Notes: generated by a model from the sequence alone, not told the origin. DNA of 64,000 nucleotides from Pelagibacterales bacterium SAG-MED22 (GCA_014653985.1 JACWDT010000003.1:53108-117107), one strand, 5' to 3'; shown: positions 1-12,157, counted from the first letter of the stretch. A program made the numbers and translations.

Positions 1-2379
<2,379 letters not shown>

Positions 2380-2398
<19 letters not shown>

Positions 2399-3132
2399 TC
2401 ATTACGGGTGGAGCTACCAGAATTGGTGCTGCAATTGCAAAACAATTATCTGGTACTAATAAAGAAATACTAATTCACTTTAATAAATCAAAATCAAAAG
2501 CTGAAAAACTCAAAAAAGATCTAGAGTTAAATGGTACTAAAGTTTACCTTGTCAAAGGTGATTTGAGCAAAGAAAATGATGTAAGTAAAATTGTTAAATA
2601 TGCAAAATCAAAATTAAAATATTTTGATTGTTTAATAAACAATGCTTCATTGTTTGAAAATGATAAACTTGAAAGTTTTACAACAGACAGCTGGGATAAA
2701 CATTTAAAAACTAATTTGAGAACTCCTGCTCTATTATCAAAAGAATTTGCTAAAAATGTTAAGGGAAAAAACAACAACATAATAAACATAATTGATCAGA
2801 GAGTTTTTAAACTAACTCCATACTTTTTTTCATATACCATAAGTAAAACTGGTCTTTATACTCTCACAAAAACAAGTGCTATGAGTTTGGCACCCAATAT
2901 AAGAGTTAACGGAATTGCTCCAGGACCAACAATCAAAAACCAAAGGCAATCTGAAAAACATTTTAGGAAACAATATTTAGCAACCCCTCTAAAAAGACAA
3001 GTTAATGTAGAACAAATCTGTAATGCAGTTGACTTTTTTATCAAAAATATATCTATTACAGGTCAAGTTTTAGCAATTGATAGTGGACAGAATCTAAACT
3101 GGCAAACACCTGATATAATGGGCAAAGAATGA
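2380..3132 (+). CDS. short-chain dehydrogenase/reductase, FolM/pteridine reductase-like
   Basis: A 250-residue SDR oxidoreductase. The N-terminal [12 protein letters not shown] matches the TGxxxxIG dinucleotide-binding motif, CLINNAS is the NNAG-type motif, and SYTISKTGL holds the YxxxK catalytic pair, followed by the SDR-type RVNGIAPGP. The position directly before a folB-like gene, with a 4-nt ATGA overlap, suggests a pterin role such as dihydromonapterin or dihydrofolate reduction (FolM type). That role is inferred from context. SDR substrate specificity cannot be read from sequence, so a generic NAD(P)H-dependent reductase remains possible. The start overlaps the uvrB end by 19 nt, implying cotranscription. 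Confidence 0.75.
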
Positions 3133-3554
3133 AAAAAAATAATCTGAACATCGTTAAAATAGATAAAAATAAAACTTTATTTAATTATGAAAAGAAAATT
3201 TTAATCAAAGAATTAATTTTAGATTTAAAACTTGGTTATTACGACTTTGAAAAAGAAAATTCACAAAAAGTTAAATTTAATCTCGAAGTTGATTATGAGG
3301 ATAAAAAACCAACAAGTGATGAGGATATTAAATCAATAGTTAATTATGGAAGAATAGTTAAACTAATAAAAAAACTTACAAAAAATAAACATTATAATTT
3401 TCTAGAGACACTAGCTGAAGATGTCTTTGATGTTCTATTCAAAGATAAAAGAATTGGAAAAATTATGCTCCAAATCGAAAAACTAGAAATTTTAAAAGAC
3501 TGCACATCTGTTGGTATTCAAGTTACCAAAAAAAGAAGTCATGATAAGCTCTGA
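3129..3554 (+). CDS. folB: dihydroneopterin aldolase family protein
   Basis: A 141-residue protein of the FolB/FolX fold, which cleaves 7,8-dihydroneopterin to 6-hydroxymethyl-dihydropterin in folate synthesis. Family features seen are the early [16 protein letters not shown] segment, IVNYGRIV (the conserved NY), [10 protein letters not shown] (LExLAe substrate-binding glutamate) and IEKLEILKD holding the usual late lysine. The sequence is diverged, so epimerase-like FolX activity cannot be ruled out. It starts inside the stop of the SDR gene (ATGA) and overlaps the preferred uvrC start by 14 nt, placing two pterin genes between uvrB and uvrC. Confidence 0.78.
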   Translation: MKKNNLNIVKIDKNKTLFNYEKKILIKELILDLKLGYYDFEKENSQKVKFNLEVDYEDKKPTSDEDIKSIVNYGRIVKLIKKLTKNKHYNFLETLAEDVFDVLFKDKRIGKIMLQIEKLEILKDCTSVGIQVTKKRSHDKL

Positions 3555-5376
3555 TCTAGGTAAAGAAGTAATTAAAAAAGAACTCCCTTTAGTTCCTAAG
3601 CTTCCTGGTGTCTATAGGATGCTGAACTCTAAAGATGAAATTCTTTATGTAGGAAAAGCAAAGAATTTACCCAATAGATTGAAAAGTTATGTTTCTGAAA
3701 AAAATCACATCATTAGAACTGAAAGAATGTTATCTCAAACAAGAAAATTGGAGATAACTACTACTTCTAACGAAAGTGAAGCCTTATTACTTGAAGCAAA
3801 TTTAATTAAAAAATTTAAACCAAAATTTAACATTCTTCTAAGAGATGATAAATCGTTCCCTTTCATATTTATTGGCAACCAAGATCAATGGCCTCAGATA
3901 AAAAGACATAGGGGGAAAAAAACTAAAGAGGGCTTTTATTTTGGTCCGTTTGCGTCAGCTGGATCTGCCAATTGGACAATCAAAATGATTCAAAAAATTT
4001 TCCACTTAAGAGTTTGTGATGACACTGTGTTTAAAAAAAGAGAAAGGCCTTGTATATTATATCAAATCAAACGTTGTTCAGGTCCATGTGTTGGTTATGT
4101 CACCAAAGAGGACTATCAACAAACTGTTGATGATGCGATTGAATTTGTCTCTGGAAAATCTAGAAGGATTCAAAAAAATCTTTCTAATCAAATGGAAAAA
4201 GCAAGTGAAGAACTTGACTTTGAAAAAGCAGTAATTCTAAGAGATAGAATAAAAGCATTAAATATAATTCAGTCATCTCAAAGAATAAATGAAGCAAACT
4301 TAGTTGAAGCAGATGTTGTTGCTGGATACAAAGAGTCTGGTAAAGCCTGTATCCAAGTTTTTTTTTATAGATCAAAACAAAATTGGGGCAATCAAGCTTT
4401 CTTTCCAAAACATGATCCAGATGAAAAACTTGGAGAAATTATAAATTCATTCGTTTCTCAATTTTATGAGAATAAAAGTGTTCCCTCATCGATAATTTTA
4501 TCTGAAGAAATTAAAGAAAAAGTTCTAATTGAAAAAACTCTGTCAAATAAGGAAGGTAAACAAATTACTATTTCTGTTGCAAAACAAGGTTCTAAATTAA
4601 AAGTAATCAATCAAGCCATTAAAAATGCAAAAGATAGTTTAAATAGAAAACTTTATGAAAGTCAAAACAATAGAGAGTTATTTGATGCTGTTGCTAGTAA
4701 ATTCAATTTAGAAACAAACATTAATTTAATTGAGGTTTATGACAACAGTCACATACAGGGTACTAATAGTGTTGGAGCATTAATTGCCTATGGGGACGAG
4801 GGTTTTATCAAAAAAAGGTATAGAAAATTTAATATTAAACACAAAAAAAATGAACAAGATGATTATGGTATGATGCGAGAGGTTTTAAATAGAAGATTCA
4901 AAAGAGCGGTTCAAGAAAAGGATAATTATTTAACTTTTCCTGACTTAGTTTTAGTTGATGGTGGAAAAGGTCAATACTCAGTTGCAAGAGAAAGCCTAAA
5001 TGAACTTGGTCTTCACGGCATTCCTATCGTTGCGATTGCAAAAGGTAAACTGAGAAATAGTGGTAACGAAACCTTTTTTCATAATGGCAAAGAGTTTAAG
5101 TTTTTAAGAAATGATCCAACATTATTTTTTCTTCAAAGAATAAGAGATGAATCGCACCGATTTGCAATAAGTGCTCATAGAGCAAAAAGAAAAAAAGGAA
5201 TAAGCAAATCTCTACTTGACCAAATTGATGGGATTGGGTCTATAAGAAAAAGGGCATTATTAAACCATTTTGGATCAGCAAGATCAGTAGAGTCTGCAAG
5301 TTTAGATGAAATAAAATCTGTTGAAGGTGTTGAGGAAAAAGTGGCAAAAAAGATATATAACTTCTTTCACGAATAA
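3541..5376 (+). CDS. uvrC: UvrABC excinuclease subunit C
   Basis: UvrC makes the incisions on both sides of a lesion bound by UvrB. The N-terminal GIY-YIG nuclease domain is visible ([20 protein letters not shown]), then a UVR domain ([17 protein letters not shown]), the RNase H-like C-terminal nuclease ([35 protein letters not shown]) and a terminal helix-hairpin-helix ([17 protein letters not shown]). The ORF track begins at a TTG (3511); the ATG at 3541 is preferred because it starts just before the conserved domain and overlaps folB less. Length from that start is about 611 residues, normal for the family. Cotranscription with uvrB through the two pterin genes is likely. Confidence 0.96.
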   Translation: MISSDLGKEVIKKELPLVPKLPGVYRMLNSKDEILYVGKAKNLPNRLKSYVSEKNHIIRTERMLSQTRKLEITTTSNESEALLLEANLIKKFKPKFNILLRDDKSFPFIFIGNQDQWPQIKRHRGKKTKEGFYFGPFASAGSANWTIKMIQKIFHLRVCDDTVFKKRERPCILYQIKRCSGPCVGYVTKEDYQQTVDDAIEFVSGKSRRIQKNLSNQMEKASEELDFEKAVILRDRIKALNIIQSSQRINEANLVEADVVAGYKESGKACIQVFFYRSKQNWGNQAFFPKHDPDEKLGEIINSFVSQFYENKSVPSSIILSEEIKEKVLIEKTLSNKEGKQITISVAKQGSKLKVINQAIKNAKDSLNRKLYESQNNRELFDAVASKFNLETNINLIEVYDNSHIQGTNSVGALIAYGDEGFIKKRYRKFNIKHKKNEQDDYGMMREVLNRRFKRAVQEKDNYLTFPDLVLVDGGKGQYSVARESLNELGLHGIPIVAIAKGKLRNSGNETFFHNGKEFKFLRNDPTLFFLQRIRDESHRFAISAHRAKRKKGISKSLLDQIDGIGSIRKRALLNHFGSARSVESASLDEIKSVEGVEEKVAKKIYNFFHE

Positions 5377-5378
5377 TT

Positions 5379-5963
5379 ATGCTTAAAAAAATTCCTAATA
5401 TATTAACAATAGGACGAATAATTATTGTTCCTTTTTTTGTATTGGCATTTTACTTGCCTGGATTTTATGGAGATTTGACTGCATTAATATTATTTGTTGT
5501 TGCGTCATTTACTGATTTTCTTGATGGAATGCTTGCAAGAATGATGGGTGAAGAGTCAAAACTGGGAGAATTGTTAGATCCAATAGCTGATAAGATAATC
5601 GTTGCGACAGCTTTAATTCTTTTAGTAATGGATGGTACTATAAGAAATTATGAAGTAATTGCTGCAATTATTATTCTTACTAGAGAAATATTGATTTCAG
5701 GACTTAGAGAATTTTTAGCAAAGGGAAAAATTAAACTTCCTGTTTCTAGTCTTGCTAAATTAAAAACAGTTTTACAGATGGTTTCAATCGCTCTCCTTCT
5801 ATCAGGAGATACAGGAAATAAGATTATTAACTTCCAAGATTATAATGCCCAAACTATTGGTATTATTCTTTTATGGCTATCTGCAGCATTAACACTTTTT
5901 ACTGGATATGATTATATGCGTAAAGGAATTGACCACGCTATGTCTGAAGACAATAAAGATTAA
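5379..5963 (+). CDS. pgsA: CDP-diacylglycerol--glycerol-3-phosphate 3-phosphatidyltransferase
   Basis: PgsA makes phosphatidylglycerophosphate from CDP-diacylglycerol and glycerol-3-phosphate, the committed step to phosphatidylglycerol, in the inner membrane. The 194-residue protein begins with IPNILTIGRIIIVPFF, typical of PgsA, and holds the CDP-alcohol phosphotransferase motif, read here as DFLDGMLARMMGEESKLGEL continuing into LDPIADK (pattern DGx2ARx8Gx3Dx3D). Several hydrophobic helices follow. It starts 2 nt after the uvrC stop, so it is probably the last gene of that run. Its 3' end overlaps convergent ilvE by 4 nt. Confidence 0.95.
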   Translation: MLKKIPNILTIGRIIIVPFFVLAFYLPGFYGDLTALILFVVASFTDFLDGMLARMMGEESKLGELLDPIADKIIVATALILLVMDGTIRNYEVIAAIIILTREILISGLREFLAKGKIKLPVSSLAKLKTVLQMVSIALLLSGDTGNKIINFQDYNAQTIGIILLWLSAALTLFTGYDYMRKGIDHAMSEDNKD

Positions 5964-6841
5964 GCTGCTTTTTTCTTTCTTACTAAAGTTTGATAACTTT
6001 CATTTAAATCAATTATAGTATCACAAACTTTAAACTGATTTTCTGCAATGCATGAAACTGGCGTTACTTCTGCGGCAGTGCCTGTTAAAAAACATCCAAC
6101 AAAGTTTGATAACTCCTCTGGTTTTATTTTTCTCTCGTGAACTTTAATATTTTTCGATTTTGCAATTCCAATTACTGTCCTTCTTGTAATCCCATCTAAA
6201 AAAGAGTCTGGGATTGGAGTGTGAAGTTCACCATTTTTATCTTTGAAAAAAACATTGGCACCAGTTGCTTCAGCTACATTTCCTTCATGATCTAACATTA
6301 ATGAGTCTGTATAACCTTGTTTTTCTGCTTCATGTTTTGATAGTGTGCAAATCATATAAAGACCAGATGCTTTAGTATCCCAAGGGATTGTATTAGGCGC
6401 AGGCCTTCTCCAGTTAGAAATATTTAATTTTATACCCTCGACTTTTAATTTTGGATCAAAATATGAACCCCACTCCCAGGTTGCAATTGCTACATGAATT
6501 TTTGTTTGTTGTGCAGAAATAGCCATCATCTCGCTGCCTCTCCATGCAACTGGTCTTACGTATCCATTTTCAACATTTTGTGAAGCAATAATTTTATTTG
6601 AAGCAATATTAATTTGTTCTTCTGAATAAGGGATATCAAAACCCATCCTCTTAGCAGAATGAAAGAATCTTGAAGTGTGTTCTTCTAATTTAAAAATTGA
6701 TCCGTCATAAACTCTTTCTCCCTCAAAAACACAACTCGCATAATGTAAACCATGGCTTAAAACGTGAAGTTTGACGTCTCCCCAATCTACAAGCTCATCG
6801 TTGTACCATATTTTTCCAGATCTTTTGTCGTAAGGTATCAT
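5960..6841 (-). CDS. ilvE: branched-chain amino acid aminotransferase
   Basis: IlvE is a class IV PLP aminotransferase that carries out the last step of leucine, isoleucine and valine synthesis with glutamate as amino donor. The 293-residue protein is family length. It shows the N-terminal IWYNDELVDWGDVKLHVLSHGLHYAS block, TKASGLYM with the lysine expected to bind PLP, EGNVAEATGANVFF and a late GCFLTGTAAEVTPV block, all diagnostic of IlvE rather than D-amino acid transaminase. It is a single minus-strand gene, convergent with pgsA (4-nt overlap) and divergent from the MarR gene with a 70-nt gap that must hold promoters for both. Confidence 0.94.
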   Translation of the reverse strand: MIPYDKRSGKIWYNDELVDWGDVKLHVLSHGLHYASCVFEGERVYDGSIFKLEEHTSRFFHSAKRMGFDIPYSEEQINIASNKIIASQNVENGYVRPVAWRGSEMMAISAQQTKIHVAIATWEWGSYFDPKLKVEGIKLNISNWRRPAPNTIPWDTKASGLYMICTLSKHEAEKQGYTDSLMLDHEGNVAEATGANVFFKDKNGELHTPIPDSFLDGITRRTVIGIAKSKNIKVHERKIKPEELSNFVGCFLTGTAAEVTPVSCIAENQFKVCDTIIDLNESYQTLVRKKKAA

Positions 6842-6911
6842 GATTGAAAATATTTAATTATATCTGAAAAATATCTTTGTATCTTTAATATGTCAATATA
6901 ACTTACCCATA

Positions 6912-7349
6912 ATGAAAGAACTTTTATATTTAAAAGATGATCAGCTTAAAGATTTGATAGAAAAACTTTTTGTGAGCTATAGAGAAACTTTCTCTGACTC
7001 TAAAAAGATATTAGATAAATACTCTATTGGTTTAGCACACCATAAAGTAATCCATTTATTGTCCATGTATCAGGGTATTTCGATATCTGAGCTATTAAAA
7101 AGACTAAAAGTCACAAAGCAAAGTCTTAATAGGGTTTTAAAAGATTTAATAAAATTAGACATTATTACGTTTAAAAAAGATGAGCAAGATACCCGGGTTA
7201 AGCATGTATTTTTGAATGATAAAGGGGAAAAGATATTTAATGAGGTTTTTGATCAGCAAAAAAAAAGAATTTACAACGCATTACTAAACTCAAGTTCAGA
7301 GGAAGTAATAAATTTTGATAATGTTTTGAGTAAAATTATAAATGGATAA
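6912..7349 (+). CDS. MarR-family transcriptional regulator
   Basis: A 145-residue winged-helix regulator of the MarR family. The central part reads HHKVIHLLSMYQGISISELL, then KRLKVTKQSLNRVLKDLI (recognition helix) and a wing with DTRVKHVFLNDKGEKIF, matching the usual DxRxxxxxLTxxG pattern. Its start is preceded by the TATAAC hexamer near 6897, without a clear -35 box. It overlaps the response regulator by 8 nt. A MarR gene fused in an operon to an OmpR-type regulator resembles petP-petR of Rhodobacter capsulatus; I mention this as a parallel only, because no effector or target is visible. Confidence 0.85.
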   Translation: MKELLYLKDDQLKDLIEKLFVSYRETFSDSKKILDKYSIGLAHHKVIHLLSMYQGISISELLKRLKVTKQSLNRVLKDLIKLDIITFKKDEQDTRVKHVFLNDKGEKIFNEVFDQQKKRIYNALLNSSSEEVINFDNVLSKIING

Positions 7350-8019
7350 ATTTCAAGCTCATATTTTGCTAGTTGATGACGATGAAGGAATTAGATCTTT
7401 AGTAAAAAAATATTTAAATGAAAATAATTTTTTAGTTACGACAGCAGATAGTGCTGAAAATGCGTCAGAGAAAGTAAAAATAATCAAATTTGATTTAATT
7501 ATCCTAGATATAATGATGTCAGGTAAAAGTGGTTTAGATTTTATTAATGACCATAAAAAAGATTTGGACACACCAATTATACTTTTGACAGCCAAGGGTG
7601 AGGCGAGTGAAAGAGTTGAGGGACTTGAATTGGGAGCAGACGATTATTTAGCTAAGCCTTTTGAGCCAAAAGAACTGATTTTAAGAATTAAAAATATTTT
7701 AACCAAAACTATTAAAACAGATCAAAAAAGAATTATTGAATTTGAAAATGTAAAAATTGATTTAAACAAATTGCTAATTATTAAAAACAAAAAAGAATTT
7801 AAAATCAATAATACTGAAAAGATAATTTTAGAAAAAATGATTAATAATCCAGGAAATACATTTTCAAGAGAAAGTATTGGTCAATTGATTAATTTAGATA
7901 AAGAAAGGTCAATTGATGTGATTATAACTCGTTTAAGAAAGAAAATAGAAATTGATCCGAAAAATCCAAAATTTTTACAAACCATAAGAGGAGCAGGATA
8001 TGTTCTCTGGATTGAATAA
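7342..8019 (+). CDS. OmpR-family response regulator
   Basis: A 225-residue two-component response regulator. The receiver domain shows the acidic pair (LLVDDDEG), the phospho-acceptor aspartate in LIILDIMM near residue 55, the conserved T in LLTAKGEASERVEG and K in LAKPFEP. The C-terminal domain is an OmpR/PhoB winged helix (DVIITRLRKKIE, TIRGAGYVLWIE). It overlaps the upstream MarR gene by 8 nt and the downstream kinase by 20 nt, so the three are almost certainly one transcript. OmpR- or PetR-like assignment is plausible; the regulated genes are unknown. Confidence 0.93.
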   Translation: MDKFQAHILLVDDDEGIRSLVKKYLNENNFLVTTADSAENASEKVKIIKFDLIILDIMMSGKSGLDFINDHKKDLDTPIILLTAKGEASERVEGLELGADDYLAKPFEPKELILRIKNILTKTIKTDQKRIIEFENVKIDLNKLLIIKNKKEFKINNTEKIILEKMINNPGNTFSRESIGQLINLDKERSIDVIITRLRKKIEIDPKNPKFLQTIRGAGYVLWIE

Positions 8020-9319
8020 TTTATTAAGAAAAGTTTTACCTAAAAGATTGTTCTACAGAGCACTTTTAATTGTTGCAGTCCCCGTCATTGTTCTTCAGCT
8101 AATCATCACAATTGTATTTTTTGATAGCTTGTGGATTAAAACTAACAAAGGAATGACAAGAACATTAGTAAACGAAATAAGTGCGTTTATTGAAGCATAT
8201 GAAAGTGAGGAGGAGGATAAACAAGAAATAAATAACTTATTTTCATTATTTTTAGATTTAAATATTCAACTTGAACTCAACGAAGAATTACAAGATCAAA
8301 AAAAAGAAAGATGGTTTAGTCCAATTGACCGAACATTAAGAAGAGAATTAAAATCAAGATTTTCAGTAGAAGACTATTGGTTCGACTCAACAAACTATAA
8401 AGAGTTAATTGATTTAAGAATTAAATATAAAGATGGATATTTTAAATTTTTAGTTCCTAAAGATCGTGTTACTAGTTCTTCTGCAAGAATATTTGCACTA
8501 TGGATAACTGTACCTGCAATAATTATGGTGATCATATCTCTAATATTTTTAAAAAATCAAACAAGGCCTATTACCAATCTTGCACGTGCTGCAGAAAGAT
8601 TTGGTAAAGGTGAAGAAATTGAGGAATACAAACCCTCTGGAGCTCTTGAAATAAGACAGGCGGGTCATGAATTTGATAAAATGAGAAAAAGAATTGAAAG
8701 ACATCTTAATCAAAGAACAGAGATGTTGTCGGGTATAAGTCATGATTTAAGAACACCTTTAACAAGGATGAAGCTACAACTTGCATTTATTAAAGACAAA
8801 GACTCAGTAGAAAAATTAACTGAGGATATAAATGAAATGGAAAAAATGCTAAATGAATATCTTCAATTTACAAGCTCATCGTATGCTGAGAAAGATGAAG
8901 TGTTTAATCTGTCTGGACTAATTGAAGAAGTAATTAAAAAATATAATAATGAAAATATTTCAAAGCATTTGTTACCTAGGGTTTATATTAACGGTAGAAA
9001 AAATTTAATCAACAGATGTCTAAATAATCTAATTGATAACGCCTTAAAGTACGCCACTAAAGTTGAGGTAAATGTTAGTAAAAAAAATACAAATCTATTT
9101 ATTATGATTGATGATGATGGTCCTGGTATCGCAAAAAGTGAACACGACAATGTATTCAAACCATTCTATAAAATAGACAAAGGAAGATCTGACTCTAAAT
9201 CCAGCGTTGGACTTGGTTTATCAATTGCATCCGATATTATTAAATCCCATGGGGGAAATATTAAACTTGAAAAGTCTAAAATGGATGGCTTGAGAGTTAA
9301 GATTTTTTTACCTATTTAG
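8000..9319 (+). CDS. EnvZ-like sensor histidine kinase
   Basis: A 439-residue membrane histidine kinase. Order of parts: TM1 around residues 21-45 (LLIVAVPVIVLQLIITIVFF), an extracytoplasmic segment of about 115 residues rich in E, D, K and R, TM2 around 163-184, a HAMP linker, the DHp H-box SGISHDLRTPLTRMK with the phosphorylatable His at 248, N-box NRCLNNLIDNALKYA, G1 box DDDGPGI and G2 box VGLGLSIASDI. The HDLRTPLTRMKL H-box is EnvZ type. It starts within the response regulator gene, supporting a cognate pair. It overlaps convergent ubiK by 8 nt. Confidence 0.92.
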   Translation: MFSGLNNLLRKVLPKRLFYRALLIVAVPVIVLQLIITIVFFDSLWIKTNKGMTRTLVNEISAFIEAYESEEEDKQEINNLFSLFLDLNIQLELNEELQDQKKERWFSPIDRTLRRELKSRFSVEDYWFDSTNYKELIDLRIKYKDGYFKFLVPKDRVTSSSARIFALWITVPAIIMVIISLIFLKNQTRPITNLARAAERFGKGEEIEEYKPSGALEIRQAGHEFDKMRKRIERHLNQRTEMLSGISHDLRTPLTRMKLQLAFIKDKDSVEKLTEDINEMEKMLNEYLQFTSSSYAEKDEVFNLSGLIEEVIKKYNNENISKHLLPRVYINGRKNLINRCLNNLIDNALKYATKVEVNVSKKNTNLFIMIDDDGPGIAKSEHDNVFKPFYKIDKGRSDSKSSVGLGLSIASDIIKSHGGNIKLEKSKMDGLRVKIFLPI

Positions 9320-9548
9320 TTTTTGTTTTTTTTTTACCTTCAAGCTTTTTAATTTTGATTTCTAAGTTCTCAACTCGTTTTGAAAGAATATCAAATTCAT
9401 CCTTGCTTGTTAATTTCATTTTAAAAACAAATTCGTCTCTTTTAGATTTAAAAATATTTAGAATTTCAGCCGACAAATCTTTTGAGGAAACCAACCCTTG
9501 CTCAATCAATTTTGCAAACTTATCAATTATAAATTTAGAATTTTTCAT
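9312..9548 (-). CDS. ubiK: UbiK/YqiC-family accessory factor
   Basis: A 78-residue protein of the BMFP/YqiC (UbiK) family, which in E. coli supports aerobic ubiquinone synthesis, apparently by trimerising and binding the Ubi complex or membrane. The N-terminal amphipathic part KFIIDKFAKLIEQG is followed by the family-type LTSKDEFDILSKRVENLE, which predicts a C-terminal coiled coil ending in a lysine-rich tail. The start at 9548 (MKNSK) is preferred over the upstream ATG at 9563 because family members begin near this point. Other quinone genes in the window (ubiA, possibly the FAD hydroxylase) fit this role. Confidence 0.75.
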   Translation of the reverse strand: MKNSKFIIDKFAKLIEQGLVSSKDLSAEILNIFKSKRDEFVFKMKLTSKDEFDILSKRVENLEIKIKKLEGKKKTKTK

Positions 9549-9580
9549 ATTTAAGATATACATTATAAGTATAAATTAAA

Positions 9581-10363
9581 ATGTTCATTAATAATTTTGA
9601 CCCAGTTGCAATTGAAATTTTTTCCTTAGAAATCAGATGGTATTCGTTAGCTTATATTGTTGGTATTTTGTTTGGATGGTTTGTTGCAAAAAAAATATTT
9701 ATTAAAAATGACGATATCAGTAAAAAATTTGATGATTACATCACTTATTTAATAATTGGAATTATTTTAGGTGGAAGAATTGGTTACATATTATTCTACA
9801 ATCTAGAATATTATTTAAATAATTTGTTGCATATTTTTAAGATTTGGGAAGGCGGTATGTCTTTTCATGGCGGATTAATTGGAATTATAATTGCGAGTAT
9901 AATTTTTGGAAAAAGAAATAATCAAAATCCTTTTTTATATATGGATATTGTAGCATTAGTTGCTCCTATTGGAATTTTTTTTGGAAGACTATCAAACTTT
10001 ATAAATTCAGAGCTATATGGAAAAGTAACTAATGTGCCATGGTCAGTAACTTTTGTTCAAGTAGATAATTTGCCAAGACATCCTACCCAAATATACGAAG
10101 CTATACTAGAGGGAATAATTTTAATACTAATTTTAATTAATTTTAAAAATAAAAATTTTTTGCTTAAGCCCGGTTTAATATCAAGCCTATTTTTAATTTT
10201 TTACTCAATATTTAGATTTTCTATTGAATTTTTAAGAGTTCCAGATGAGCAGTTAGGTTATTTATTATTTAATTTAACTATGGGACAAATTTTAAGTGTA
10301 TTCCTAACATTGGCTGGGTTGGTCCTATTTTATTTTAAAAATGAAGATAAACAAATCAACTAA
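9581..10363 (+). CDS. lgt: prolipoprotein diacylglyceryl transferase
   Basis: Lgt transfers diacylglycerol from phosphatidylglycerol to the lipobox cysteine of prolipoproteins in the inner membrane, the step before LspA (also in this window, near 61.5 kb). The 260-residue protein has about seven hydrophobic segments, the early IRWYSLAYIVG, the HGG motif in MSFHGGLIG near residue 95, and GRLSNFINSELYGKVT, which corresponds to the Lgt signature usually written GRxGNFxNxELxG with G changed to S. The late arginine in RFSIEFLRVPD is also present. It is divergent from ubiK with 32 nt between starts, and midA begins 23 nt before its end. Confidence 0.93.
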   Translation: MFINNFDPVAIEIFSLEIRWYSLAYIVGILFGWFVAKKIFIKNDDISKKFDDYITYLIIGIILGGRIGYILFYNLEYYLNNLLHIFKIWEGGMSFHGGLIGIIIASIIFGKRNNQNPFLYMDIVALVAPIGIFFGRLSNFINSELYGKVTNVPWSVTFVQVDNLPRHPTQIYEAILEGIILILILINFKNKNFLLKPGLISSLFLIFYSIFRFSIEFLRVPDEQLGYLLFNLTMGQILSVFLTLAGLVLFYFKNEDKQIN

Positions 10364-11396
10364 CTTATCTTTAGACCAATTTATTAATTGGGCACTTTAC
10401 GATAAAGACTCAGGTTACTACATGAAGCAAAACCCATTTGGCAAGGAGGGTGATTTTATTACAGCTCCAAATATCACAAGACTTTTTTCAGAAATTATAA
10501 CTATTTGGTTAGTTACTTTTCTTAAAAGTTTGGGCTCCCCAAACAAATTTAATTTAATTGAGCTAGGTGCTGGAAATGGTGAAATGATGAAGGTGGTTTA
10601 TCAAACATTAAAGAACTTTCCGGAACACTTTAGTTCTTGTAATTTTATGATATACGAAAAAAGTAAATATCTCATTGATCAACAGAAAATAAACCTTGAA
10701 TCTGAGAAAATTACTTGGATCCAAGATTTAAAACAAAATTATTCAGAACCTACTATTTTTTTAGCAAATGAATTTTTTGATGCTTTGCCAATTAAACAGT
10801 TTTTTAAAAGACAAGATGACTGGTATGAAAAATTTGTAGATCTTTCAAATCCTAAAGAGGCAAAATTTAATGAAGTTAAAACAAATATTAAATTAATTGA
10901 GGAAAAATTAAATTTAGAGATTTCAAAAGGGCAAGATATAGTTGAATATTCTCCTGATGCTTTAGAATATTTAAATATTATAGGTAATATAATTGAAAAA
11001 AGTGAAGGTGGAATACTTCTTATAGACTATGGTTATTTAAATTCTAAAATGCAAGATACCCTTCAAGCAGTTAATAATCACAAATATTCGAATATTTTAG
11101 AAAATATTGGTGATTCTGACATTACGTACAACATCAACTTTAATTTATTTCAAAAATTTATTGATCAATTTAAAAATTTGGACACAGTAGTTACAACTCA
11201 AAAAAAATTCTTAACCAGTATGGGAATTCTTCAAAGAGCTGAAATTATAAGTAAGGATATAACTTTTTCAAAAAAAACAGACTTATTTTACAGAATAAGA
11301 AGACTTATAGATGAAAAACAGATGGGCGAATTGTTTAAAGTTATGCTTATAAAATCTAAAAATAATAAATTTCAAACAGGATTTCAAAGTGATTAA
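10341..11396 (+). CDS. MidA-family SAM-dependent methyltransferase
   Basis: A 351-residue protein of the MidA/NDUFAF7 family (DUF185). The N-terminus has YDKDSGYYMKQNPFGKEGDF, a conserved MidA block, followed by the SAM-binding glycine loop LIELGAGNGEMM near residue 75, FLANEFFDALPIKQF near 150, and LLIDYGY near 230. The mitochondrial homologue methylates an arginine of a complex I subunit and is needed for complex I assembly. By analogy this may be a respiratory assembly methyltransferase, but the bacterial substrate is unknown. It overlaps lgt and pgeF, so all three are probably cotranscribed. Confidence 0.85.
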   Translation: MKINKSTNLSLDQFINWALYDKDSGYYMKQNPFGKEGDFITAPNITRLFSEIITIWLVTFLKSLGSPNKFNLIELGAGNGEMMKVVYQTLKNFPEHFSSCNFMIYEKSKYLIDQQKINLESEKITWIQDLKQNYSEPTIFLANEFFDALPIKQFFKRQDDWYEKFVDLSNPKEAKFNEVKTNIKLIEEKLNLEISKGQDIVEYSPDALEYLNIIGNIIEKSEGGILLIDYGYLNSKMQDTLQAVNNHKYSNILENIGDSDITYNINFNLFQKFIDQFKNLDTVVTTQKKFLTSMGILQRAEIISKDITFSKKTDLFYRIRRLIDEKQMGELFKVMLIKSKNNKFQTGFQSD

Positions 11397-12147
11397 ATCT
11401 AAAAAACTTTCAAATATAAAAAATTTGAAACACGGCTTCTTTAATAGCAAAGGTGGTATATCTAAAAATATTTATGAAAGTTTAAACTGTGGACCAGGAT
11501 CAAGAGATAAACCAGGTAATGTAAGAAAAAATTTAGAATTAGTAAAAAAAAAAATAAATCACTCAGCTGGGGATATTTTTTTAATTAATCAAATTCACAG
11601 CAGTAAATTCATTTATATTGATGAAAAATATCATTTTAAATCAAAGCCAAAAGTAGATGCGGTGATTACTAATCAGAAAAACTTACCAATTGCTGTTTTA
11701 ACAGCAGACTGTGTCCCAATTTTGATTTGTGATCAGCAAAAAAAAATAATTGGAGCAATCCATGCGGGCTGGAAAGGAGCATATAAGGGAATAGTCGATA
11801 AAGTGATCAAATTTATGATTAAGAAAGGATCTAAGCCACAAAATATTTCTGCTGTAATAGGCCCTTCTATTTCAGTTGATAACTATGAGGTTCAAAATGA
11901 CTTCAAGAACAAATTTTTAAAAAAAGATAGAAGAAATAAAAAATTTTTTAGAATAAAGCACAAAAAGTTATATTTTGATTTATCAAAGTACGTAAAATCT
12001 ATACTTTTAAAGAATAAAATAAAAAAAATAGAAAAAATTAAAATTGATACATTTGATGTTAAAAATAAATTCTTTAGCGCCAGAAGAGCTTTAAGTTTAA
12101 AACATGATGATTATGGTAGAAATATTTCAATAATTATGCTTAATTAG
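11389..12147 (+). CDS. pgeF: PgeF/YfiH family polyphenol oxidase-like protein (DUF152)
   Basis: A 252-residue protein of the PgeF (YfiH, DUF152) family. In E. coli PgeF removes wrongly built muropeptides with serine; other members act on adenosine and related nucleosides. Family motifs: INQIHSSK, LTADCVPILICD, IHAGWKGAYKGI (His/Cys zinc-site elements) and GPSISVDNYEV. The start is a GTG at 11389, overlapping the end of midA by 8 nt; no in-frame ATG lies near. The lgt-midA-pgeF order is common in alphaproteobacteria. Which of the reported activities this protein has cannot be told from sequence. Confidence 0.86.
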   Translation: MIKSKKLSNIKNLKHGFFNSKGGISKNIYESLNCGPGSRDKPGNVRKNLELVKKKINHSAGDIFLINQIHSSKFIYIDEKYHFKSKPKVDAVITNQKNLPIAVLTADCVPILICDQQKKIIGAIHAGWKGAYKGIVDKVIKFMIKKGSKPQNISAVIGPSISVDNYEVQNDFKNKFLKKDRRNKKFFRIKHKKLYFDLSKYVKSILLKNKIKKIEKIKIDTFDVKNKFFSARRALSLKHDDYGRNISIIMLN

Positions 12148-12157
12148 GTTTTTTCGA

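Noticed and set aside
9355-9579. 74-residue plus-strand ORF opposite ubiK
   Set aside because: Antisense shadow; ubiK has the family pattern and sensible start.
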